Part shown: positions 23,549 to 36,053 of the stretch, piece after piece
How the letters are laid out: every line of letters begins with the position of its first letter
Numbering within the stretch: the stretch's first letter is position 1
Assembly: GCA_973895155.1 (NCBI GenBank)
Contig: OZ316894.1
Coordinates: 26,908,001 to 26,972,000 of the forward strand
Length of the DNA: 64,000 nt
Source of the DNA: Marsupella aquatica
Taxonomy: Eukaryota; Marchantiophyta
Direction: 5' to 3'
Notes under the pieces: generated by a model
What the model was told of the DNA's origin: nothing
Database searches by the model: none
Seen by the model: only the letters and a program-made list of their open reading frames with translations
Made by a program: the position numbers and the translations under genes

Positions 23549-24326
23549 TTGGAGGCGTCCACTAGAATGAATGTGCAAAAATGAGCACACATTTGCTTGT
23601 AGGAAATAGGGAATAGTGGAACATTGCAACTTAGAAGGTTAGACACATTTTGTGGTTTTGAGCAGGCAACTTAGTGAAGTCGGCGACCCTCGCCGAGAGC
23701 TTTTCCCAACACGGAACAGCCAAGAGTAGCGTCTAACCCGCCGAGGAATGACAATGTATGAAGTTTCCATAAAATTCTAGTAAAGATCAAGTCGGCAACC
23801 TTGTTGACATTCTTTTTTGGTCGCATTAAAGTGTATGGAAACGACATATAAGGTCCGCAAGAACGAATTTACGATGTTGGCGAGTTTGTCGACATATCCT
23901 TGCCAATGTCAGCGACCTCGTCCACATCACATCCCCTCACTGTGGACCATTCACTGATATCAGTTATCAGTCACTAATAACTGATGATGTTACCTATCTC
24001 AATCTTGGAGGTGGGCCATTTGGATCACCACTCACCTAGCCAACCAAGCTTGGGTGACTGTTCTAGTAGCCCGTGAGGTAACGTAGACAACATTAGTTTT
24101 AGTAGCCTGTAAGGCAACATAGACTGAGTAGATGATAGAGTATTGGACATTGGGGGCTATTGGAGTTAAGCCATGACAATTTTACAGATACTGTCTTAGG
24201 CACTCACACTACACATGCATTCTTATTATTCATTTAGGCTCCCATGAGTCATTCAACTGTAATTTTGATTTACTGATGTTAATAAAGTTTCATCCCCACC
24301 GCGGGATTTCTCCTTTTAAATTCTTT
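23549..24326. other. No gene seen
   Basis: Noncoding sequence with GTCGGCGACC-like words and, near 24286, AATAAAGTTTCATCCCCACC, which may be a retroelement polyadenylation zone. There are no defining ends. Confidence 0.4.
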
Positions 24327-24696
24327 CATTTTCAAAATTTTCCAGCTGGATTTCATAAACTGACTGGTGTACAAATATGCTCCAAATACTGTGTAGATTT
24401 ATGAAATATAAATTCACCTACATGGCAAGATCTGAGAGGCCAAGCACTAAGAAAATCACCCCACAACACTTAACAGTTCCTTTGTATTCTCATGGTGGGC
24501 AGGTCATTTTCAAAATTTTCCAGCTGGATTTCATAAACTGACTGGTGTACAAATATGCTCCAAATACTGTGTAAATTTATGAAATATGAAATTCACCTAC
24601 GTGGCAAGATCTGAGAGGCCAAGCACTAAAAAAATCACCCCACAACACTTAACAGTTCCTTTGTATTCTCGTTTTGTATTCTCATGGTGGGCAGGT
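24327..24696. repeat. Tandem duplication, about 178 bp
   Basis: Copy 1 is 24327-24504 and copy 2 is 24505-24696. Both start CATTTTCAAAATTTTCCAGC and end CATGGTGGGCAGGT. The second carries a short internal duplication (TTTGTATTCTCG twice). Few mismatches separate them, so the event is young. Confidence 0.92.
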
Positions 24697-25546
24697 CTTT
24701 TACATAGCAGGCCTCTGGAAAGACTACATCAATTCCCTTCGCATTATAGTTCCTTTGTAATTTCATGGCAGACCGGTCGTTTTTGGACACTATTGGTAGA
24801 AAGGCTTTCCATGCGCCAGGCCACACAAAAGGCTATATAAACCTCAGACAGTACAGATTTTTCCAGACTCCCCGGCAGACCGGGACCTTTCCCCTCCAAC
24901 TCAAAGTCATTAGTACATCATCAACCTCTTGTGCAGACTTTTCAGCATAGCAAGGAAGAGTGAAGGCCTTCTCTAGAGTCACCACTAAAGATTCCTACAT
25001 TTCCTTCAGAAGATGAAATCTCTCCTCAGAAAATCAAGCCACCCTCCTATCAGTGAAGCAATCACCAGCATCAGATTAAGAAGGCTTGCCCGAAAATTAT
25101 AGAAAGAAATTAAAAACACCAAAATGGGAGTCCCACATCAAGAGAGGCCAAGTACTTTACTCCAGGTCAAATTCATCCCTGTCGTTTGAAGGTCAGGCGG
25201 CACTTCCACCAACAAATGAAAACTCATAATCTGACCCGACCTCTTGATTATCTTCCTTCTTCTGGTCGGGGATCGATTTCGAATTTCTCGAGTGCCTCTC
25301 CAGAACGCTAATCAAACTTTTTTGGGCACAACTATGCAGGATATCCCCATCCTCTAGACTGATATAAGCGGACTATATGTTAGCAAAGCACTTGTGGGTG
25401 GAAGAATTGGGGTGATGCAACTAAAAAGTTTGCTCGCACTAGGAATTTTTTTATTGTTTCCTCACGCACTACAATGACCATAGTGAAGGCAGAATGAGTT
25501 GATGTTGGCGAGCCTGAAGGTTGCTAGGTCAGTTCAGTGGTCTCCT
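24697..25546. other. No gene seen
   Basis: Noncoding up to the left edge of duplication copy B. Short open frames lack recognisable features. Confidence 0.4.
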
Positions 25547-26577
25547 TCCACCAGACTTCTTCAACAGCATTCTCACCCAAGCAAATTCAAACCAAAAGGA
25601 AGAGAGAGCAGATCAATCTCTCTCAAGTCCTTCTAGAGATGAATCTATTTTCTTGAAGTCGGTATCGGCCCAGCAGAAGTAACAGAACATGCTAATCCAC
25701 TACTCCTTTGCAGAACTATGCTCTCTTCTGCGTTCACGTGGCACTGTCTATGAGCTTTCGGAATTCAATCATACCACCAACGTAGCTAAGTTTCGACTGC
25801 AAATACGGTCCACGTTCCTGCCTTGTCCGATAGTCCTTGAGGATAGCAGTGTACAGAGCATCATTCCCATTCTCGCGTAATTTGAGAACTTAAACCCGGA
25901 GTAGTTAAAAAGCATTTGAGCACGTTTCACGAGCTTATCTACGCATTTGCGAAGCTCAGACAGTTGAGTTGCAAATGGATATGGTTTTTGGTTTAGGGTT
26001 TCAAATTCAGACTGTCAACTCGCTTTGAAGCAGAAGAACACGGCCCCCTTACTAGATTAGAAATGTCTAACCTTCAACCTACATCATTAAGCTGTATAGA
26101 ATCTGGAATCTGGGAGCGAAAGGCTTCCACTGCAAGTCAATGAACTCTGGAACTGATTGCTTAAAGTTCTATCCTGGTGGAGGTTGCCATCGGCAAATTT
26201 TATCTTTATGCCCTTCATTTTACCGTCTCCTGGCAGCAAAGCGAGTTCCCTTCCTGTACCATGTTCACGGAAACCCTTCTTCTACTCTAGTCTAAAGACA
26301 AAATTTGCCGAAGATATCAAAAGAACTTTCTATAGATCAAGCCAAGAGCTTTATTTCACGCATCTATGATTTCAACTTCAAAACTAGACTCGCGAAACAT
26401 TTCTCTTACATGAAATTTTCTTTCAGCCAGAAGAGGGCTAGTTACAACCCCAAATGCAGAATCTCAAAATCAATATTACAGGATTGCAGCAACGAAAACC
26501 TGATTGTATCTGCGCTGCCAGTGAGTACTGCTTTAGAATCACTTTCCAGCCAGCCCAACACAGCTTTCAATCTGGGT
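25547..26577. other. 3' flank of PPR gene B
   Basis: The counterpart of 14627-15763, about 100 bp shorter. No independent gene. Confidence 0.5.
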
Positions 26578-28839
26578 TCACCAGTAATCACCACAAGAAC
26601 ACATTCCATCTTTAAAATGGTGGAACCGATTTGCATCCCTCGCAATAATCTGGCGTCCGGTCACCTTAGAAATATACTTGGTTGCTGAGTGGCAATCCGA
26701 ACACACCCGAAGGTTCTTACTTACACGAATTGGTTCTCCCCAAGGTAGGTGCATAAGTCCGTAAACAATAGCCAACTTCTCACTATGAGAGCAAAGAGCT
26801 AGCTGTTTATCCTCCTCATTGATATCATGCAACACAAGCCGGGTATCGGGAATGTAACCTCCAGCCTTAAGTTTTTCACTCAATTTATTCAGCTCAGTAT
26901 ATATCACCTTCGCTTCTGGGTGAGATGTATCCCCCACAACAAATTCATGAATCTTGTTATCAACTTCAATCCAGCTACGCCCTGGCTCCTTCCGAACACC
27001 TCTCTCTCGCATCATAGTGCGCACAGATGACACCTTCTCCCACTTCCCAGCTGCAGCATAGATATTGGAGAGCAGCACATATGTAGAGGCCCTACCGGGT
27101 TCCAACTTGAAAAGCTCGTTAGCGGCCAGTTCACCCAGCTCCACGTTACCGTAAGTTCTACAAGCCCCAAGCAAGGCTGTCCAAGTTACATCATCTGGTT
27201 CGATCGGCATCTCACTGATCAACTGCTTTGCTTCTTCCACGTGTCCCGCCCGCCCAAGAATATCCACCATGAGGGTATAGTGAAAAACAGTACGCTCGAT
27301 ACCATAATCTTGCGTCATAGCAGAAAAGATTCTACGGCCATCATCAACAAGGCCTCCATGAGAACAGGCTGACAACACAGCTGTGAATGAAGTCTCGGTG
27401 GGCTTCACATGGTCTGCATTCATTTGTCTGAAAAGTTCCAGGGCTTCCTGCCCATATCCGTGTTGTGCAAGTCCACCGATCATTATGTTCCATGTGACTA
27501 CATCGCGTTTCTCCATTCTGTTAAAAACAAGTCGGGCGTCAGCTATACTGCCACTCTCTGCATACATGTGAACCAGTGCATTGCCCACACGCAAATCTGA
27601 GTCCAGTCCCGCTTTGCTAGCATGGCCATGAACCTCCTTCACCCACTCCAAAGCCCCCGCACTTGCAGATGCATTCAGAATACTCGCATAAGTGAATGCA
27701 TCTGGTTCAAAGCCTTCCCGTCTCATTTGGATAAACAAGCGATATGCTTCATGCCCACATCCATGTTGTGCAAGTCCTCCTATCATTACATTCCATGTGA
27801 CTACATCGCGTTTCTCCATTCTGTTAAACACCAGTCGGGCATCATCTATACTGCCAGTCTTCGCATACATGTGAACGAGTGCAATGCCCACACGCAAATC
27901 TGAGTCCAGTCTCGCTTTGCTAGCCTGGGCATGAACGTCCTTCACCCATTCCAAAGCCCCCTCACTTGCAGATGCATTCAGGATGCTCGCGTAAGTAAAT
28001 GCATCTGGTTCTAATCCTTCCCGTCTCATTTGGAGAAACAGTCGATATGCTTCCAGCCCATGACCACGTTCTGCATATGCTCTAATCATGACATTCCATG
28101 TAATGACATTCCGATTGGTCAACTTTTCGAAAACTTTCCTTGCCTCGGTGATACAGCCACATTTTGCGTACATCAGTACGAGAGCAGTCCCTACGCGCAC
28201 GTCCGATTCAAAGCCGGCCTGTCGAATATGCTCATGAATTTCTTTTCCGCACCTTAGAGCTAATGGGCTGGCACATCCTTTGAGGATGCTCAGATACGTG
28301 ATCTCATTCGGCTGCACGCCTTCTTGGCGCATTAGATTGAAAATTTCGAGTGCAGATTCAAAATGTTCACTCGTAGCGTACCCTGCAATCATGTTGGTCC
28401 AAGTAATAACACTCTTCTTCTGAATTTCATCAAAAACTCTACGTGCATCCGATAATCCTCCGCATTTGATATACACATTCAACAGCGTGATTAACACATA
28501 TGAATTCTTATCACTCCCACTCTCGATGATGCAATCATGAATTTGCTTGGCTGCTGAAAGATCTTTCTGATGCAAGAGCATTTGCAGAAGTTTAACATAG
28601 GTGTACGGGTCTATAGCAATGCCTCGTTGTAGACGATCTTTCAAACCAGCAAGTGTTCCACTCGTTGTACCAGGAGCGTGCATATGCCTATTGCCGTTCC
28701 CTTCTGCAGTGACTTGAGACCAATCTCTCGTGCAATAACTAACATGAGATTGAACTCTGCACTGCGTAATCAAATTCGCCCTTGCCTTGACCCATACTGC
28801 AGTTGACAATACATCCACCCAAAGTGCTATACTTGTCAT
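26578..28839 (-). CDS. PLS-class PPR protein with DYW domain, copy B
   Basis: A 753-residue protein beginning with a true ATG (28837-28839), followed by a likely organelle transit region rich in W, R and S and low in acidic residues. It has an L-S pair, three P-L-S triplets (residues 144-446), P2-L2-S2, E, E+ and a complete DYW domain with HSEKLA, CSDCHSATK and HHFKDGMCSCGDYW, so the zinc and catalytic motifs are intact. It is the sister of the gene at 15764-18931. The E-to-DYW half is nearly identical, while the repeat number is halved: the 302-residue difference is three triplets (303) minus one extra residue near the N-terminus. Expected role: C-to-U editing of a mitochondrial or chloroplast transcript. 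With few triplets its RNA footprint would be short. It is likely the functional partner of the pair. Confidence 0.9.
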   Translation of the reverse strand: MTSIALWVDVLSTAVWVKARANLITQCRVQSHVSYCTRDWSQVTAEGNGNRHMHAPGTTSGTLAGLKDRLQRGIAIDPYTYVKLLQMLLHQKDLSAAKQIHDCIIESGSDKNSYVLITLLNVYIKCGGLSDARRVFDEIQKKSVITWTNMIAGYATSEHFESALEIFNLMRQEGVQPNEITYLSILKGCASPLALRCGKEIHEHIRQAGFESDVRVGTALVLMYAKCGCITEARKVFEKLTNRNVITWNVMIRAYAERGHGLEAYRLFLQMRREGLEPDAFTYASILNASASEGALEWVKDVHAQASKARLDSDLRVGIALVHMYAKTGSIDDARLVFNRMEKRDVVTWNVMIGGLAQHGCGHEAYRLFIQMRREGFEPDAFTYASILNASASAGALEWVKEVHGHASKAGLDSDLRVGNALVHMYAESGSIADARLVFNRMEKRDVVTWNIMIGGLAQHGYGQEALELFRQMNADHVKPTETSFTAVLSACSHGGLVDDGRRIFSAMTQDYGIERTVFHYTLMVDILGRAGHVEEAKQLISEMPIEPDDVTWTALLGACRTYGNVELGELAANELFKLEPGRASTYVLLSNIYAAAGKWEKVSSVRTMMRERGVRKEPGRSWIEVDNKIHEFVVGDTSHPEAKVIYTELNKLSEKLKAGGYIPDTRLVLHDINEEDKQLALCSHSEKLAIVYGLMHLPWGEPIRVSKNLRVCSDCHSATKYISKVTGRQIIARDANRFHHFKDGMCSCGDYW
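27502..28410 (-). repeat. Three tandem 303-bp P-L-S coding repeats
   Basis: Three 101-residue P-L-S triplets. The last two resemble each other most. They correspond to the first, second and last parts of the six-unit array in copy A. Confidence 0.88.
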
Positions 28840-31055
28840 CTTGTGCTTAAACTCAGGTGCTCTGGGCTTCCTCTGTCAACCACACTGCCCAGGGTCAGAT
28901 ATGGAAAGCCTGACTATAAAAGGTTAAATTCCAGGAGATTCCACGAGGTGCAATGAATTTGGATTTATTTCTCTAGGACTATATTCCACAATGATCTTTT
29001 TACAATGAAATGTTTAGAAAATGATGATAGACCGGTAACTCTCTCGAGTCCTACGGCTAGCATGCATGCCTACCTCCGTCCAAAGATGTATTTTCTTGTC
29101 TCCCTGGCTTCGCTGTGATCGTTGGTACAGAAAACTCGCAAAAGTTATATTCCTCCTTTTCAATTGAGAGTAACAGCTATCTGTCAAGAATGCGATGATC
29201 TTAGAATAGAATTTTGAAATAATTGTGAAAGGCATATCCAGGTAGCTCAAGTATCAATAAGTTCCTTCATACTCCGGTATTTCACTGTAATCATAGAAAG
29301 GACAGAGTCAAGAGCCTATTGAATTGACACTAAAAAACTTCATCAAGCAGTTGCATGTTATCCGTTGGTGTGGGTATACGACAGACTCTTAGGGCACCGT
29401 GACAGGCGTTCATTGTAAGTTGCCTTGGCCTTCTATGCTATTTACAAACCAAATCTCAGGTGTTTGACAAGAGACTACAACTCACAAATGAAGCCTAGCC
29501 AGCATTTGTAGATTGTCTCTAAGAATCCACTGTGATTAGGTACAGATGACATGAATTTGAAAGCGCCTCCCCACCCTCTCCCTGTGATTCCTTGGAGGTG
29601 AAAAAATAACCAAACTTGAAGTTCAAGTCAATCTTCATCACATAAGCCTCATAGCAGGAAATTCATGCAACTATAAATGTCACACCGTGGAGCTGGAACA
29701 ACGGCTTTTGTTTACAAGTAGGTAATCACAACGTTGAATCGCTCTTGAGTCTCAATTACCTGAATGCCTTGTACAAGAACAATGGCTGATGCCAATACCA
29801 ATCAAAGCAGACGATGAAGGATGAACCCTGCAAATCAATCGTCTTTGTTAATAATGTCTTCAAGCTCGTTTGGTCACATCATAATCCAACAAAATGATAT
29901 GCATATAAAATTAATTATACCTGGCTGTGGAGTGTTGCCTAAAGCGGTCCATATCCAAAATTTCTATCGAGTAAGCTTCGTTCCAGTTCGAGAGCTTAAT
30001 AGCACAGTTGTGAGAAATATAATTTTACCTGTTTAACAAACGTTTAAATCAGTCTTAGTAGTGCAATCCTTGGAGAGCCCTCGAATTTCAAGTCTCATCT
30101 TTCCTTCCCCTCGGACTAAGGAAAGAATATTCACTAGGTGAAGGCTTGTTGGGGAAACCTTACCCGGGCAGCGGAATCTCAGCTCAACGTAACAGTTGGA
30201 GGTACCCCTAGAAGCATACCGGTAGCAGTATCGTCTCCAGGATCACGTCCTCCGTCAATTGAGAATTAAGAATTCAAAATCGCTGTACTCTTCTAAGAAA
30301 TATCCCAGCTTTGGCATCCTGAGAGGAAAAAGTGTGAGAATCTCAAATCCCAAAGCATCTACCACCATACCTGCACATTGCCATTTGAAAAAGTATGGCG
30401 CGAGTGCTCTTGTTTATCGCCCTCCAAGAAAGAACCCTTTTCAACCGAATTGTCCTGCATGCCAAACGAGAAATCGACGACATTTCTTCAAAGAAGAACT
30501 TGTGTACAAGTGAGATGCAGACCGTGTAAATAGCAAATTGGGCAGGCTTGACAATTCACTCAGAACAACAAGTTGAAGCTGTGGGCACAAAATTGATCTA
30601 GATTGTGATGGGCAATAAAAGAAGCTCCTAAACGGAGATATCCTTCGAAGTTTGACATGTATGGAAAAACAAGGCAAGCGCACAATTTGCAGGCAGCAGG
30701 AGACGTCATCTAAGAATTGAGCCGGACTCGAACCAGGATGGGGAGACGAAAAAGTATCCCTGGATGAAAAAGAGATTTTGCTCCGCTTCCTTGGGACTAA
30801 GAGTTGAGAAATATGTTGCCCAGCAATTTAGGGTTGAAACGCAGAAGAAAGTCGTGTATAGCTAGGGCTTACTAGGAATTCTCAGCCCAAAGGACATCGC
30901 GAGAGGCCGTGTAAAAGTGGTAACGCAAACCTAACAGGGATCACTGGATTCGTCAGCATGCAGCTCGGTACCAGGTCCCCGGAAAGCAACTAGAGCAACA
31001 TTCAATAGGCTACGACGAGCAATTCTTAGCAGATTGTGAAATGCTACAAACATTG
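28840..31055. other. 5' flank of PPR gene B
   Basis: The counterpart of 18932-21190, with the same splice-like sites conserved on the minus strand (CAG|GTAAAATTAT near 30028, CCAG|GTATAATTAA near 29920, TTTGCAG near 29830). Conservation of these sites over otherwise drifting sequence supports a spliced leader. Confidence 0.5.
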
Positions 31056-31303
31056 TTCGGTTGCGACAGCCCGGGATTCGGGGTAGCCACCGCATATCTC
31101 CTTGGATCCATGTCTCACCTTGGTGGCGAGGAGGAGGAACCGTGAGAAGGCGGCCCTGTTAAACCCTGTTCCCTAAACATCTGCAAGCGGCTTCTGGGTT
31201 TGTCACCGTCCATAACCAAGATTCTACCCCGTAACCCGTTTTTGCGGGAAGTGTCAAATATCTGTTCCCTGCCTGTAAAAGTTCCCGTTACTTGCTTTAC
31301 GGG

Positions 31304-31582
31304 CTAATTTAATGACGGACACAAGACAGGGCTTACGGCCGTGTTTTGATAAGCCCTACTGCCTGAGCCCACCGATGGCAACTTTTGCAGCGAGAGCGGA
31401 AGGAATGATAGATGCCCTAGTGATGGCAACTTTGGCAGCAAGACATGCGGGAGAGGAGGTGCTGAGAAACACACTTCAAACTCAAATCCACTGCCAGAAG
31501 AGAGCGAGTCCTGGGCGAGAATGCAGACAACTAACGCCAGTGCACTCATCAACGACCACCGCTTTCTCACAATCGCCGCCAT
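31304..31582 (-). CDS. Possible small ORF with signal-peptide-like start
   Basis: A 92-codon frame from an ATG in good context (ACCATGG). Residues 11-24 are hydrophobic (LMSALALVVCILAQ) after a basic start, like a signal peptide. The rest is proline- and leucine-rich without domains, and a GT site after about 40 codons could make this a first exon. It has no neighbours to support it, so it may be chance. Confidence 0.2.
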   Translation of the reverse strand: MAAIVRKRWSLMSALALVVCILAQDSLSSGSGFEFEVCFSAPPLPHVLLPKLPSLGHLSFLPLSLQKLPSVGSGSRAYQNTAVSPVLCPSLN

Positions 31583-32414
31583 GGTAAGAGATCAGCCGAT
31601 TCACGTCGCGGGATCCCCCCAGACAAAGCTGCCGAAGTCACGACGTCGCGATGCCAGTGGCCCGAATCTCTGCTGTAATCAACGTCTTCAGCAGCCAGAT
31701 TACAAATCTGAAATTTGCAGAAGACAGAGGCTCTTTCTCTATCTCCGGGCAGTCGGACACGGGGACGGACACTGAGCGGCGCTACTGGAGGTGAGCTAGA
31801 CCGAGAGAAGGAAAAAATGGCGAGAGCAGGTCCATTGACGGGAATGTGGAGGCGAGGGGTTGCTATGATGGAAGCGATGACAGGAAGCAGCCTAATCCTG
31901 CCGGGGTTGGGGCCGCCGGTGCAGATTCTGCCACAGCAGCAGGCCCCGCACCTTTCCTGCTCCAACTCTTGCTCCCACTTCCAGTTTTGTAGACGGTTTC
32001 GCCAGCATTGCTCGCATACAATCAGGTCTAGCCCAAGGGTTTTACCTACATTTCAGTTTGGTCCGTTGTTAATTTTAGTTTCTGTCCTTCTTGGCATAAA
32101 TACACATTTCTTTCTGCTTGTCGTGACCTTTGTTTAGGTTTCATTTCTCATTCTTCTGTTGCTCTAGCTTGTTTAAAAATTTCCGCACATGTTAGATGAA
32201 CCTCTATTTTAATCAAACACTCGTGGTTATTCACTGTGAGGTACTATAAATCGGTTCGTCAGAGGCTACTACGAGTACTTCGCTTGAGTTGGGTCCTTTG
32301 TGTTCAATGGAGGAGTGCTTGCCTTGTCTTTCTTTCGTTTCCCTTTTCTTTCCCTTGCCATCTCTTCTCCCCGCACGCTTCTCAAGGAAGTGTCTCCATT
32401 TAGGGCGTCTCAAA

Positions 32415-32445
32415 GCTGGCCCGTAACCAAAAGTTACGGGCCAGC
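32415..32445. repeat. Perfect 13-bp stem hairpin
   Basis: GCTGGCCCGTAAC (32415-32427), a 5-base CAAAA loop, and the exact reverse complement (32433-32445). A weaker ACCGG/CCGGT stem follows about 40 bp later. It could be a transposon terminus or its footprint; no partner repeat was found. Confidence 0.85.
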
Positions 32446-32770
32446 CAAGCAGCCCATAATGACACTTGCGGGCATCACTTATGGACCGGATAATTAGCCG
32501 GTCCCATGGTTTGACCCGCCCCTTAAGGAGCTACTTACGATGCCTTACCCGCTCAAAGTAGGAGTTAAGTATCCCTTCCCTCTCGGGCAGTACTTGGCCG
32601 TAAGGCGCTGAAATGTGCCACGACAGTCCTGAACCCAGGTGCTCCTCATAAGTGTCCCGTCGTTTCCCAGCGAAGCTATCGCCATAGTTTCTGTTGTTCA
32701 AATTTCAAATGCACTTCTTCCCCACCAAAGCGATTATCCGGAGCTTCATTTAGCTTCAACGTCGGGCTCC

Positions 32771-34331
32771 ATGGCGATGGTCAATGTAGCTCTGTCTCCA
32801 GAACATATAGGTGAGACTCATCCAGATATCAGAGAAATTGCTATTCGATTGTACATGCAGACCGCTAGAGAAGGTGTAGAGAAATCAACAGAAGCTGCTC
32901 CTCCCAATTCGTGTACAACCATGGCACAATCAGGCAGCCAAGGTCATGTGAGAGCAAGGAGTTCCTTCCAACCTCCACGGGCTAACTCAAGCAATGCCCC
33001 CTGTACAGGTGATAAATTCAGGCTGAAGGATCATGACTACGAATGCATCGTTTCATACAATTGCTTGGAAATCCAAGCAATTACAGGTGGAGGAAGGAAG
33101 ACTCGAGTGGGTGGAAAGTATCAAAGCAAGACAACACTCTTCAAATCCATGCTTGCTGCAATGCAACATCATGGCTTTCCTAAGGAGATCACTGCACCGA
33201 ATTTGACAAAGAGATTCCAGAGGTATGTGAAGCGGTACAAAGAGGCAAGAGAGGTGAAAATGCAATCAGGTGGAGGGCTGAATGAAGACGAGTTGGGAGC
33301 AGGGATTACATTGGAGAGCAAACTAAACCGATTGTGTCCACACTTTGAAAGAATGCATGTAATCTTTGGGGAGCAACCGAATGTGGCACCACCAGTGGAA
33401 GGGGACTGTGGAGTTGAGGATTCCGACCTTGTCTTTCTTGACACCAATGCTGAATCAGATTCTGAGTCAGCATTTGGTAATGAGAATGATAATCCCAATG
33501 TTTACCATGTCCCTTCCAACACTATCATCGTTCTTGAAGGTACTGATCATTTACCTTATTGATTGTTGTACTTCAATTTCTTCAATTACAGAACGACAGA
33601 ATGTTCATTTGCTCACATTTGTCATTCTCTCTGTTGTAGACACACCAGTGCCAACACCTGGGCAATCAATCCATAATGCTCCTCAAGTGAGGCCAACACC
33701 ATAGACTCTTGCAAATGTAAACTATGGCAATTCTTTCTGGATCGAATTAGAGCAGATGGCAGAAATTGGTAAGCATGTACATAACTGCACATGTGCAGCA
33801 TGTACAAAGTCTTGCCCAGTTCAAGTTGGTGCAAATCGACCACTGCAGGGTCCACCATATACTCCAACTGAGTTCAACACCCCAGCCAAGTCTGTTTCAG
33901 AGGCCATGCCTCCTCCAACATGGAAGAAGCCTGCAAAAACACCACCGGCTGGACAGAAGGATTTGCACAACACTTCCAAGACAAATTTTGCTGCCATATA
34001 TGCAGACAGGAACAACATGAAGGCAGACTACCAAAAGGAATTAATTCAAAGTCGAGATCGATGGAAGACCCAAGAGCTAGCAGATCGGAGGGAGGCCAAG
34101 GTGGACACTGCATTGCATTCTGCAGCACAGAAGAAACTTGATCGTAAGCACCAGTTTGCTATTGAAGCAAAAGCTGCCAAAAATGCACGAAAGAGACTTC
34201 GATCAAACCAAGAGCATGCACAGGAAATGGCATGGCAAGCACAAAGAGCTGCTCTTTTGACTACTCTACTCGGTAGTAACAAGACTCCTGCCGAAATAAA
34301 GGAGTTACTGCCCCTGGTGAAAGAGGGCTAG
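32771..34331 (+). pseudogene. Myb/SANT-like (trihelix-like) protein, probably transposon-encoded, one nonsense codon
   Basis: Two exons join in frame: 32771-33539 and 33640-34331 (donor GAAG|GTACTG, acceptor TTGTAG|ACAC), giving 486 codons with one TAG at 33702-33704, probably from CAG. About residues 75-200 look like a Myb/SANT or trihelix-type DNA-binding fold (FRLKDHDYECIV; NLTKRFQRYVKRYKEAREVK), followed by LCPHFERMHVIFGEQPNVAP, a phrase I associate with transposon-linked SANT proteins. An acidic linker follows, then CTCAACTKSC, then a long charged helix rich in K, R, A and Q that ends LLTTLLGSNKTPAEIKELLP. A convergent broken gene lies just downstream, a common DNA-transposon layout. The specific family is unknown. 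Confidence 0.6.
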
Positions 34332-34657
34332 TTTTGGTTCCAAGCAATTTAGACTTCCATTCATGTTGCATGTGTAGTAGGTGCCAAACTGTACAAGTAT
34401 GAGTGTAAAAGACTGAAATCCATATTATTAATAAAGGTGGTACATGTTGTTATACATTCCTGGTCAAATGTCGCCCTTAGTTTTCACTGTCAAATGCCTT
34501 GTAAACTATGGAATCTCAGAATCTCGACATTGCGACATCACAGATACTTGAAATCTTGGAATGATGATATCATGACATCGCGACATGATTCATCTGCAAC
34601 ATTTGTACTAACAAAAAGTGAATTGAGAAACCTCTCCTCATATGGCAACTATGCGGA

Positions 34658-36053
34658 TCACTTATTCTTTTGCACTATGGGATTAGGCTGAGGTGGTGGT
34701 TCTCTCGTAATGGAATTACGAGACACAGCTTCCAAAATTGCTTCCCTCACATCAGTATGATGTGTTGAAAAAGGGAGAGACTTCAACTGAACTCCATAAC
34801 TAATCAGCGGCAAATGTCGACGTACGAACATGTACTGAACCCGAGTGGCCTCCATAGCAGCTCCTATGACATCCCAGTTTGTGAACTTAGTATAGTAAAC
34901 GTTCGGAAATCTCTTCAAGTATGCATCTGTATCAACCAAGTCCAGCTCCATGCCATGAAACATTGCCATAGTTCTAGTGAAAAAATCAATGTAACTTCTT
35001 ATCTATGTCGTGGAGATGTCATCCCACATCTGCTGACACACATGCCAAGGTGTGAAGGGCACAATGGTGTTCACAGGATCCCTTGGGAGATGCCCAACCG
35101 GATTTGTCCTATTCGTTTGATTCAAGAAGTTCATCATGAACCTCAAAGAATATACAGGCAAGTCCCAAAGAAAGAGCAATGGAGCTCATTGTCCTCCACT
35201 TGTAGGTCCCCGTACAAGACCATCATTGCTAGTGTGGGTCCGAAATGTTCACCTTCTTGCCAGAACTCATCACATTGAGCTAACTCAATCTGAAAAGGTG
35301 CCAGTACTGGGAGGTTGAATATGAATTGACATTCACCTTTCTTCAACTTGTAAAACCTCTAGAACTCATTGATTGGGCCATTCATAGTCGACACCAGCGC
35401 ACATAAATTTGCAAATCTCTTCAGTTTTTATACTGGAGTCACCGATTCCACTCGAATGGTTGGTGTGAAGGTTGTTTGTGTAGCTTCATCCACCATTTCC
35501 CTAAACTGCTTCCTCTGCATTGGGGGCTTAGCTGGAATTGAACTGAAATCAAATTTTAACAGAGCCACAGTATTGGGTTCTTGCCCAATGGGGACCTGTG
35601 TAACACAGGCTCCAACACATCCGTGTCAGTTGCAACAAGCAATGTGGGAGGACTATTTCCAACAGGTGAATAGTCAGACATAGGACTGAATCCCTCACTC
35701 AAATCCTTAGCTCCTTCCCTATGAGCATCGCATAATGATGGTCCTGGACTGTGCAATGGAGTTTGAGCTTTTGAAGGAGGAAGTAAATCAAATAGCATAT
35801 CCAAAATTTTCTCCCGTGGACAACTAAGAATGTACATGGCCTGCTGCACAATGTCGCTATTAATCCTAGCCTCATGTGCCTCATTGGCACTCATTGGAGT
35901 CCCTCCCGGGCCACGTGAAGAGGCCTCTAGTATGTGCAAATCTCGGCCTTTGAAGTCATCAGTGTCTGCCTCTGCATCGCAGTGGCCTCCAATGCTCATA
36001 TTGTCATTGTCCACGTTCGGTTCAACGTCCATTGGTTGCAGACCATCGTCAGC
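34658..36053 (-). pseudogene. Broken convergent gene of unknown family
   Basis: Several minus-strand segments in different frames seem to belong together: an acidic N-terminal part (35556-36032), a middle part with FWQEGEHFGPTLAMMVLYGD (35143-35346), and a C-terminal part with FPNVYYTKFTNWDVIGAAME (34658-34969). Stops and frameshifts separate them. It converges on the Myb/SANT-like gene and is interrupted upstream by the element starting at 36054. It may be the second ORF of the same transposon. I do not recognise a domain. Confidence 0.35.

Larger units (their letters stand above)
25547..31055. repeat. Segmental duplication, copy B (holds the short PPR gene)
   Basis: This is the direct counterpart of 14627-21190. 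The left edge is at CTTCCACCAGACTTC. The match ends after AATTCTTAGCAGATTGTG near 31040, where the two copies diverge into unrelated sequence. Confidence 0.9.
31056..32770. other. Spacer between the duplication and the Myb/SANT-like gene
   Basis: Short ORFs occur on both strands. CCGTAAC and TTACGGG words are frequent at both ends (31210-31310 and 32415-32620), as if they were remains of one element. No gene is clearly supported apart from a weak candidate at 31304-31582. Confidence 0.4.
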
